Shown here: piece after piece, positions 1 to 5,102 of the stretch
Position numbering within the stretch: position 1 is the stretch's first letter
Layout of the letters: every line of letters begins with the position of its first letter
Assembly: GCA_031290295.1 (NCBI GenBank)
Contig: JAITNT010000021.1
Location: 1 to 5,472 of the forward strand
Direction of reading: 5' to 3'
Source of the DNA: Clostridiales bacterium
Lineage (GTDB): Bacteria > Bacillota > Clostridia > Christensenellales > DUVY01
Length of the DNA: 5,472 nt
Made by a program: the position numbers and the translations under genes
The notes under the pieces: generated by a model
What the model was told of the DNA's origin: nothing
Database searches by the model: none
What the model saw: only the letters and a program-made list of their open reading frames with translations

Positions 1-102
1 CGCTTCGTTCTCTCCCGCAAACGCCGTCACGCTCTGACACTCTATCCACCCTGTGTCTACTACCGACCTGAAGTCCGTTATCCGAAATTTGTTTAGATAC
101 AT
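1..102 (-). CDS. AAA/RecF-like P-loop ATPase, N-terminal fragment (cut by left edge)
   Basis: Reading the minus strand from the ATG at 102-100 gives 34 uninterrupted codons to the window edge. The fragment has the N-terminal signature of AAA ATPases of the AAA_15/AAA_21 (OLD- or RecF-like) group: a first strand MYLNKFRITDFRS with the characteristic F-R-S (residues 11-13), then D-T-G-W-I-E (16-21), a V-T-A-F strand, and GENEA (30-34). The last is the first half of a Walker A motif (GxxxxGKS/T), with the GK expected just outside the window. Such proteins bind and hydrolyse ATP, and many are nucleases or defence-related ATPases; the activity here cannot be told from the fragment. The start is supported by GGAG at 116-113, ten bases upstream, and by an in-frame TAA at 129-127 that excludes a longer ATG, GTG or TTG start. 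It is transcribed divergently from leuS. Confidence 0.75.
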   Translation of the reverse strand, partial: MYLNKFRITDFRSVVDTGWIECQSVTAFAGENEA

Positions 103-154
103 CTCCTGTCCGCTCCAAATATAAATTTATTTTTTTTCACAATTTGTTTATTGA

Positions 155-183
155 ATTATATCATAAACATTGAAAGACTGCAA
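155..183 (-). promoter_or_regulatory. Promoter of the divergent ATPase gene
   Basis: On the minus strand there is a perfect TATAAT at 160-155, preceded by TG one base upstream (extended -10, TGATATAAT). TTGCAG lies at 183-178 as a partial -35 with a 17-bp spacer. Transcription would start near 148, leaving a leader of about 45 bases before the ATG at 102. The match to a housekeeping sigma-70/SigA promoter is good at -10 and weak at -35. Confidence 0.6.
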
Positions 184-195
184 ACATATTTGCGT

Positions 196-204
196 TGTTA
201 TAAT
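196..204 (+). promoter_or_regulatory. Possible extended -10 promoter pointing towards leuS
   Basis: TGTTATAAT at 196-204 has the extended -10 form (TG, one base, TATAAT). No good -35 hexamer lies at the right distance. If used, RNA would begin near 211 and run through the GC-rich hairpin block into leuS. This makes it the only visible candidate for producing a structured leuS leader. Confidence 0.3.
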
Positions 205-447
205 GCAAAAAAGACCAAAATATTTCAAAAGATTTCAAAAAATTAATAAATAATCCCCGAAAACCCCGATAGACGCGTTGCGAGCCTCCGCGCGGTTTTT
301 TAACGGGTCCGGTTCGCGCCCGAATTCCGCGCCAAAACGCGTACGCGCGGGCGGCCGCGCATGAAATTATCCGCAAGCCCTCGAAACCGGGGGCAAACGC
401 ATTTTTATGCGTTGTCACGCTGATACCGGCGACCGGTGAAAAACTTA

Positions 448-476
448 TTGCAAAATTTACGGAAATATAGTACCAT
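448..476 (+). promoter_or_regulatory. Candidate leuS promoter
   Basis: TTGCAA (448-453) and TACCAT (471-476) are separated by 17 bp, each matching four of six consensus bases. TATATT at 476-481 is an alternative -10 but is badly spaced. The start would be near 483, giving a leader of about 55 bases, too short for a T-box. Confidence 0.4.
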
Positions 477-537
477 ATATTTAAGCAAAGGAATAGGCTT
501 ATTTAAGTCTAACGAGGGAAATTAAGGAACGAAGGCT

Positions 538-2964
538 ATGGATTATATCAAAACCGAAAAAAAATGGCGCGCCGCATGGGCAAGGAACAAGGACTTAAGC
601 TTCGACCCGAAATCGAAAGCGGAAAAGTTCTACATGCTGGAAATGTTCTCGTACCCCTCCGCCGCCAACCTCCATTTGGGGCATTGGTACAACTACGGAC
701 TGTCGGATTCATACGCGCGGTTCAAAAAAATGAACGGCTATAACGTTTTTCAGCCGATGGGCTTCGACGCGTTCGGACTGCCCGCAGAAAACTACGCCAT
801 AAGAACGGGCATACACCCTATGGACAGCACGCGCGCAAATATCGCCAAAATGCGGGTTCAGCTAAAAAACATGGGCGCGATGTTCGACTGGAAATACGGC
901 GTGGTGACCTGCGACCCCGATTATTACAAATGGACGCAGTGGCTCTTTTTGCAGTTGTACAAAAAAGGTCTCGCTTACCAAAAGGACGCCGCCGTCAACT
1001 GGTGCTCCGGCTGCAATACCGTTATCGCCAACGAGCAGGTCGCGGACGGCGTTTGCGAACGCTGCTCCTCTCCCGTAATCCGCAAGAACATGAAGCAGTG
1101 GTTTTTCAAAATTACCGATTACGCGGGCGAGCTGCTGTCCGATCTCGAGGGTCTGGATTGGCCCGAAAAAACTAAGCTGATGCAGAAGAACTGGATAGGG
1201 CGTTCGAGCGGCGGCGAAATAATTTTTACAACGGCCTCGGGCGAAAGCTTCCCCGTATTCACTACCCGCGCCGATACGTTATTCGGCGTAAGCTACGTCG
1301 TACTGGCGCCCGAGCACCCGCTTACCGATAAGTTGACCGTTCCCGCCTGCCGCGCGGCGGTCCGCGCCTATCAGGCGGACGCGGCGAGGGTCAGCGAGCT
1401 GGACAGGCTAAGCTCCGTAAAGGAAAAGACAGGGGTTTTTACCGGCGCGTACGCGCTCAACCCCGCGAACGGCGAAAGGGTTCCCGTATATACCGCGGAC
1501 TACGTTCTGTACACCTACGGCACGGGCGCGGTTATGGGCGTACCCGCTCATGACGAAAGAGATTTCGCTTTTGCCCTGAAATACGGACTGCCCGTAAAAA
1601 GGGTTATCAATCCGCCCGACGGCGCGCTTTCCGAGCTGCCCTGCACCTCGGACGGCATACTTACCGAAAGCGGCGTTTACAGCGGTCTTACTAGCGAGGA
1701 CGCGCGCGCGCGCATTCTCGACCGCCTAGCGGCCGACGGCACGGGCGGTCACAAAACCAACTACCGTCTGCGCGATTGGTCGATAAGCCGTCAAAGATAC
1801 TGGGGTTGTCCTATACCGATTATACACTGCGGGCATTGCGGCGCGGTTCCCGTTCCGGAGGAGCAGCTTCCGATAACCCTCCCGTACGATGTGAACTTCA
1901 CGCCCGACGGTCAGTCCCCCCTGCTCCGCCACGCGGGTTATATCGACACAACGTGTCCCGTATGCGGCGGTCCCGCCAAGCGCGACGCGGACACCTTAGA
2001 CACCTTTGTGTGCTCGTCGTGGTATTATCTGCGCTATCCCGACAACAAGAACAAAAAAGCGGCTTTTAGCAAGAAAAAAATAGACGCAATGCTTCCCGTC
2101 GACAAATACGTCGGCGGCGCGGAGCACGCCTGTATGCATCTGCTTTACGCAAGGTTTTTTACCAAGGCGCTTCGCGACCTCGGCTATTTAAGCTTCGGCG
2201 AGCCTTTCAAGTCGCTGCTGCATCAGGGTATGATTTTAGGCGTCGACGGCTTCAAAATGAGCAAAAACCGCGGCAACGTCGCTAATCCCGACACCTACGT
2301 TTCCAAATTCGGCTCGGACGCGCTGCGGCTGTACCTTGCGTTCGGCTTCAATTATACCGACGGAGGTCCGTGGAGCGACGACGGTATAAAATCTATAGTC
2401 AAATTCCTCGACCGCGTAGAACGCGTCGCGGTCAAGTTTTTAGACGCGGGCGATACGGGCGACGGGTACGGCGCCGCGGAAAAAGAGCTTGACTACGCTC
2501 TGAATTACGCGATAGGCGCGGTAACGCGGGATACCGAGGCTTTCAGCTTCAACACCTCGATCGCCAGGCTTATGGAGCTTCTAAACGCCGTAAACAAGTA
2601 TGAGAACGCGCCCGCCGTTAACGCGGGCTTCACGCGCGGAGTAATAACCGACATGCTAAGACTGCTCGCGCCCTACGCGCCGCATTTCTCGGAGGAATTG
2701 TTCGCCCGTTACGGCGCGAAAAAAAGCGTATTCCTTTCCGGCTACCCTAAGGTCGACAAAGCCAAGCTCGTGCGCGACGAAACGGAATACGCCGTCCAAA
2801 TAAATTCCAAGCTGAAAGCCAGGCTTACCGTCCCGTCGTCGGCGGACAACGCGGAAATAGAACGCCTCGCGCTGTCGGACGAAAGAATAGCGCCGCTGTT
2901 CGAGGGGCGGTCCGTAAAAAAAGTAATAATAATACCTAAGCGCCTGATAAACATTTTGGTTTAG
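538..2964 (+). CDS. leuS: Leucyl-tRNA synthetase
   Basis: This class I aminoacyl-tRNA synthetase charges tRNA-Leu with leucine in the cytoplasm. The 808-residue protein is full length for a bacterial LeuRS. Visible elements in order: HIGH motif as HLGH (46-49), followed by GFDAFGLPAENYAI; a zinc knuckle C156xxC159...C173xxC176; the CP1 editing domain with T-rich TTRADT (242-247) and GTGAVMGVPAHDERD (328-342), D339 being the expected amino-group-binding Asp; DWSISRQRYWG (413-423); a second cysteine set C431/C434 and C473/C476; DTFVCSSWYYLRY (488-500); the KMSKS loop as KMSKN (573-577) followed by RGN; an anticodon-binding helical domain; and a C-terminal domain ending KKVIIIPKRLINILV. AAGGA at 524-528 lies nine bases before the ATG. 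Oddities are N for the final S of KMSKS and A245 for the usual Pro in TTRPDT. The stop is TAG. Confidence 0.97.
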   Translation: MDYIKTEKKWRAAWARNKDLSFDPKSKAEKFYMLEMFSYPSAANLHLGHWYNYGLSDSYARFKKMNGYNVFQPMGFDAFGLPAENYAIRTGIHPMDSTRANIAKMRVQLKNMGAMFDWKYGVVTCDPDYYKWTQWLFLQLYKKGLAYQKDAAVNWCSGCNTVIANEQVADGVCERCSSPVIRKNMKQWFFKITDYAGELLSDLEGLDWPEKTKLMQKNWIGRSSGGEIIFTTASGESFPVFTTRADTLFGVSYVVLAPEHPLTDKLTVPACRAAVRAYQADAARVSELDRLSSVKEKTGVFTGAYALNPANGERVPVYTADYVLYTYGTGAVMGVPAHDERDFAFALKYGLPVKRVINPPDGALSELPCTSDGILTESGVYSGLTSEDARARILDRLAADGTGGHKTNYRLRDWSISRQRYWGCPIPIIHCGHCGAVPVPEEQLPITLPYDVNFTPDGQSPLLRHAGYIDTTCPVCGGPAKRDADTLDTFVCSSWYYLRYPDNKNKKAAFSKKKIDAMLPVDKYVGGAEHACMHLLYARFFTKALRDLGYLSFGEPFKSLLHQGMILGVDGFKMSKNRGNVANPDTYVSKFGSDALRLYLAFGFNYTDGGPWSDDGIKSIVKFLDRVERVAVKFLDAGDTGDGYGAAEKELDYALNYAIGAVTRDTEAFSFNTSIARLMELLNAVNKYENAPAVNAGFTRGVITDMLRLLAPYAPHFSEELFARYGAKKSVFLSGYPKVDKAKLVRDETEYAVQINSKLKARLTVPSSADNAEIERLALSDERIAPLFEGRSVKKVIIIPKRLINILV

Positions 2965-2984
2965 CTTTTAGCTTGTCCCCTCTT

Positions 2985-3023
2985 CACAGCCGAGAAAAAC
3001 CCAAGGGGCTTTTCTTTGCTGTG
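2985..3023 (+). terminator. Long imperfect hairpin after leuS, probable terminator
   Basis: CACAGC (2985-2990) pairs with GCTGTG (3018-3023). Inside, GAGAAAA pairs through TTTTC and CCC (3000-3002) with GGG (3006-3008) around an AAG loop, giving about 17 pairs with two single mismatches. The inner part has the A-tract/GC-stem/T-tract pattern (AAAAA-CCC-GGGGC-TTTTCTTT), so termination could occur at the T-rich stretch 3010-3017. No T-run follows the whole stem, so efficiency is uncertain. It begins 20 bases after the leuS stop. Confidence 0.5.
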
Positions 3024-3030
3024 ATAATTC

Positions 3031-3058
3031 TTAACACTATTCTCCGTTTTTGCATAAT
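3031..3058 (+). promoter_or_regulatory. Amidase promoter
   Basis: TTAACA (3031-3036) and CATAAT (3053-3058) each match five of six consensus bases, with a 16-bp spacer. The start would fall near 3065, giving a leader of about 20 bases that contains the ribosome site. The -10 region CATAATATG also resembles the CATA-type -10 of sporulation sigma factors (SigE/SigK), but the match is incomplete. Confidence 0.55.
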
Positions 3059-3074
3059 ATGGTAAAAAACGGAG
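3042..3074 (+). promoter_or_regulatory. Inverted repeat spanning the amidase -10 and Shine-Dalgarno sequence
   Basis: CTCCGTTTTT (3042-3051) is perfectly complementary to AAAAACGGAG (3065-3074), with a 13-base spacer that contains the -10 hexamer. T3041-G3075 and T3040-A3076 can extend it. The right arm covers most of the Shine-Dalgarno sequence GGAGG (3071-3075), which lies eight bases before the ATG at 3084. RNA arriving from leuS would carry both arms and could hide the ribosome site. RNA started at the local promoter would begin at or within the right arm and leave it open. The repeat could instead, or also, be an operator. Confidence 0.65.
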
Positions 3075-3083
3075 GAAATACAT

Positions 3084-4085
3084 ATGCCAACTGTTTATCT
3101 GTCCCCCTCGGTGCAGACGTGGAATCCCTGCATTCTGGGCGATTCCGAAGCAATCCACATGAACCACGTCGCCGACGCCATGGCGCCGCTTTTCCCGATT
3201 AACGGAATAAGCTACCGTCGCGACAATTTGAGCATGACGCTCGCGCAAATCGTCGCGGACTCTAACCGTCTGCCGGTCGATCTGCATTTTGCGTTGCACT
3301 CGAACGCCTCGCCCGAGGCGACCGCGGGCAGAGCCAGGGGCAGCCGCTACTATTATTATACGAACAGCGTCCGCGGAAGAACCGCCGCCCAGGATTTTGC
3401 GGCGAACATCAAGAATATTTATCCTCTGCCCGACCGCGTGAATATCTTTCCCACGTCCGGGCTTTATGAGCTTAACCGTACGACGGCGCCCGCCGTCATC
3501 GCGGAAACGGCTTTTCACGATAATCTTGACGATGCGGAATGGCTTCACCAAAATATTCAGGCAATCGCTCAAAACTACATGCAATCTATATGCCGCTATT
3601 TCGGCAAGCAAACCTACATACCGCCTTGCGTAACCGGCAGCGTCAAGGGCAATAATTTTACCTACGCCGGACTCGCCTACGGCACGGTATGCACCGAAAA
3701 CGCAAATCTCAACGTGCGCACCTCGCCCTCGGGCACGGTAATGTTCTCGCTCCCGAAAGATACTCAAGTAATAGTCCTCTCGGACAGCGTAAACGGCTTC
3801 ATAAAAATCCGTCATAACTCCGCCGAAGGCTATGTAAGCGACAAATATCTCTGCGTCTGCAATACCCCGTCCCTGCCTTTTTCCGCCCTTACGGGCACGG
3901 TAAACACCGCCTCGGGCAACCTGAATCTGCGCGCCGGTCCCGCGACGACGTTCCCGGTAACGGGAAGCCTGCCGCGCGGCGGACAGCTTGTGATAATCGG
4001 CTCCGGCGGCGGCTTCTATCAAGTAAACTATAACGGAATCACGGGCTATGCATCCGCAAATTACATTAATATAAACGAAAGCTAA
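3084..4085 (+). CDS. N-acetylmuramoyl-L-alanine amidase (Amidase_3-like) with two SH3b domains
   Basis: The 333-residue protein is predicted to cleave the bond between N-acetylmuramic acid and L-alanine in peptidoglycan. Residues 1-175 form an Amidase_3-type catalytic domain. It starts VYLSPSVQ and contains E22 (possible metal ligand), ALHSNAS (70-76) with H72 as metal ligand, and VIAETAFHDN (138-147) with E141 as the likely catalytic Glu. The canonical DPGHGG His motif is absent. Two bacterial SH3 domains follow at about 200-258 and 271-328, each with the LNVRTSP/LNLRAGP signature (209-215, 280-286); these usually bind cell wall. There is no signal peptide or membrane segment, as in phage endolysins and the mother-cell-lysis amidase CwlC, so release by a holin, by lysis or by non-classical export is likely. 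GGAGG at 3071-3075 fixes the start. No other phage gene is seen nearby, so an endolysin remnant or a sporulation/autolysis role are both possible. Confidence 0.88.
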   Translation: MPTVYLSPSVQTWNPCILGDSEAIHMNHVADAMAPLFPINGISYRRDNLSMTLAQIVADSNRLPVDLHFALHSNASPEATAGRARGSRYYYYTNSVRGRTAAQDFAANIKNIYPLPDRVNIFPTSGLYELNRTTAPAVIAETAFHDNLDDAEWLHQNIQAIAQNYMQSICRYFGKQTYIPPCVTGSVKGNNFTYAGLAYGTVCTENANLNVRTSPSGTVMFSLPKDTQVIVLSDSVNGFIKIRHNSAEGYVSDKYLCVCNTPSLPFSALTGTVNTASGNLNLRAGPATTFPVTGSLPRGGQLVIIGSGGGFYQVNYNGITGYASANYININES

Positions 4086-4122
4086 TCCCCGATGAAATTT
4101 AGTTTTAAGCGATAGGCTTGCC

Positions 4123-4160
4123 GACATAATCGTAATAATCGTATATGTCAAAGCTTTTTT
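4123..4160 (+). terminator. Possible amidase terminator
   Basis: GACATA (4123-4128) pairs with TATGTC (4144-4149). The intervening loop contains a 9-bp tandem repeat (AATCGTAAT). AAAGC and then six T (4155-4160) follow. The stem is AT-rich and the T-run is five bases away, so this is only a weak candidate. Confidence 0.3.
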
Positions 4161-4244
4161 CTTCCGCCTAAGCGGCAAAAAAGAGCGCGCAGTATAACCG
4201 CCGTAAAGCTTTTTTGCCGCCCGACCGGGCGGCAAAAAAGAGCG
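4150..4244. repeat. Tandem pair of T6-hairpin-A6 palindromic units
   Basis: Unit 1 (4150-4187) and unit 2 (4205-4244) share the left end AAAGCTTTTTT (4150-4160 and 4205-4215) and the 16-base right end GCGGCAAAAAAGAGCG (4172-4187 and 4229-4244). Unit 2 forms a perfect 14-bp stem (4209-4222 with 4227-4240) around a GACC loop. Unit 1 forms a weaker stem with CCGC/GCGG around CTAA. The right arm of unit 1 can also pair perfectly over 12 bp with the left arm of unit 2 (4172-4183 with 4209-4220), so alternative folds compete. The T-run comes before the GC stem and the A-run after it, on both strands, which is the reverse of an intrinsic terminator. Confidence 0.7.
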
Positions 4245-4383
4245 GCTGAACAATTTGCCGGGTTACTACCTAGTACACGTTACTGCGCGTGGTCGAGTCG
4301 CCCGCGCGCTTCGCGGGGCGCTCGCTTGCGGTGCGGGTTATCATTGTTCTTCCGTACACTATACAATCAAAACCCCACCTCTC

Positions 4384-4413
4384 TGTCATGTTGAGCGTAG
4401 TCGAAACATCTCT
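4384..4413. repeat. Dispersed intergenic repeat of the ATGTTGAGCG...CGAAACAT type
   Basis: The element contains ATGTTGAGCGTAGTCGAAAC followed by ATCTCT, with short inverted ends ATGTT (4388-4392) and AACAT (4405-4409). From general knowledge, sequences of this form (TTGAGCG, GTCGAAACATCTC) recur between genes in many gut and environmental bacterial genomes, where they are often mis-annotated as tiny proteins with peptides such as CHVERSRNIS. That peptide is encoded here on the plus strand. Copy number in this genome cannot be seen from one window. Confidence 0.6.
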
Positions 4414-4472
4414 TCACCGCTTACCAATATTCTCTTGTCCTCTTGCCTTTCCGAATTTTGATGATACGGCAG

Positions 4473-5102
4473 TTACCTAGCTGTTTTTGGTATGGGCTTT
4501 ACTATTTCTCCGTCCATGTTCTCAATGGGTGCATTCCTCGTCAATTCTTGAAACGATATGGCAAGCCCCGTCATAACAGATTGTACACAAAGCATTACTA
4601 GGTGTGCGTCGTCAACTGCCCTATGCTTCATAAGCCCCGACCCTTCAAAACGCGCTTCGATATACGACCATTTCATTTTTTCACCCGTCTTTGCTTCGTA
4701 TAGTTTAAGAATAATATCCGCATCGTATGCCTTAAAATTGATCGGCGCAAGCTTATAGCGCTTTGTCTCGAAATTTATATAACCTATGTCATGTCTTACG
4801 GCGTGGTTTAGAATAATCCGATTCGGACATTCCAGCAGATCTCTAATCCTTTGATAATATTCGTAAAAGTAAGGCTGTTTTTTGTAATGTGCCTTAGAAT
4901 ATGTTAAGATTACGTCCTCGCGCCCTTTGCGCCCAGTCAGCTTAAATTTGCCTTTCGGGTTAATAATAATGTTCTCCTTTTCGATTATATCGAAGCTGTC
5001 GTCAAAAACGACATATCCGAATTCGCATATAGGAGTGTCGTTTTTATAGCACCGCGCGCACTCTATATCAAAAGCGGTGTATTGCGTATTACATTTCTCC
5101 AT
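4473..5102 (-). CDS. DEDDh-type 3'-5' exonuclease (DnaQ/RNase T-like)
   Basis: The 209-residue protein has a complete DEDDh exonuclease active site, which in this family uses two metal ions to remove nucleotides from the 3' end of DNA or RNA. ExoI is the strand TAFDIE with D12 and E14. ExoII is NHAVRHDIGYI with D105. ExoIII is HRAVDDA with H160 and D165 in the HxAxxDA spacing. The domain fills nearly the whole protein, with a short C-terminal tail (about 182-209) and no polymerase, helicase or BRCT part, so it is a free-standing exonuclease whose substrate is unknown. Its ATG overlaps the 3' end of the upstream gene by 14 bases and has no strong ribosome site (GAAAA only), which suggests translational coupling. 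The gene is AT-richer than leuS and the amidase, consistent with accessory origin. A role in repair, RNA processing or defence is possible but not shown. Confidence 0.82.
   Translation of the reverse strand: MEKCNTQYTAFDIECARCYKNDTPICEFGYVVFDDSFDIIEKENIIINPKGKFKLTGRKGREDVILTYSKAHYKKQPYFYEYYQRIRDLLECPNRIILNHAVRHDIGYINFETKRYKLAPINFKAYDADIILKLYEAKTGEKMKWSYIEARFEGSGLMKHRAVDDAHLVMLCVQSVMTGLAISFQELTRNAPIENMDGEIVKPIPKTAR

Larger units (their letters stand above)
103..537. other. Divergent intergenic region with a GC-rich hairpin block
   Basis: This is a 435-base gap between two divergent genes. The left third (103-255) is AT-rich and contains a tandem 10-bp duplication ATTTCAAAAG/ATTTCAAAAA (222-241). 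The middle (about 256-440) is GC-rich and holds a run of small inverted repeats: 304-308/318-322 (5 bp, one wobble), GCGCGG 345-350 with CCGCGC 355-360, 377-382 with 389-394 (6 bp including a T.G pair), AACGCAT 396-402 with ATGCGTT 407-413 around a TTTT loop, and ACCGG 425-429 with CCGGT 433-437. The rest (440-537) is AT-rich leader DNA of leuS. I see no tRNA, no canonical T-box sequence and no convincing gene. The GC block could be a structured leader RNA or a dispersed repeat. Confidence 0.5.
4086..4472. other. Convergent intergenic region rich in repeats, no gene
   Basis: This 387-base region lies between the convergent ends of the amidase and the exonuclease. It contains the weak terminator candidate, the duplicated T6/A6 hairpins, a GC-rich hairpin (CGCCCGCG 4299-4306 with CGCGGGGCG 4312-4320, one bulged G) and a dispersed-repeat-like element at 4384-4413. 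Small reading frames in 4255-4480 are translations of these repeats and have no ribosome site of note. Confidence 0.6.

Noticed and set aside
345..360. GC hairpin as a terminator between divergent genes
   Set aside because: No T-tract follows on either strand, and no gene ends there.
161..418. 85-codon minus-strand reading frame in the leuS upstream region
   Set aside because: No ribosome site, no recognisable domain, it crosses the GC-rich hairpin block, and its end overlaps the promoter of the ATPase gene. Most likely a chance frame.
361..423. 20-codon plus-strand frame (MKLSASPRNRG...) as a leuS leader peptide
   Set aside because: It has only one or two leucines in scattered positions, no proper Shine-Dalgarno sequence, and lies entirely within the hairpin block, so there is no sign of attenuation by leucine codons.
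205..537. T-box riboswitch before leuS
   Set aside because: The conserved T-box core (AGGGTGGNACCGCG-like) and a following terminator are not found.
4209..4240. Perfect 14-bp hairpin as an intrinsic terminator
   Set aside because: The T-run is in the 5' arm and A-run in the 3' arm on both strands, so no U-tract follows the GC stem.
2961..4253. 430-codon minus-strand frame opposite the amidase
   Set aside because: It is antisense to a well-supported amidase gene, low in recognisable motifs, rich in R/A/G from reversed codons, and has no ribosome site. It is a shadow frame.
4255..4480. Two small overlapping plus-strand frames with peptides such as CHVERSRNIS and ESPARFAGRS
   Set aside because: These are translations of intergenic repeat sequences, a recurring source of false small proteins.
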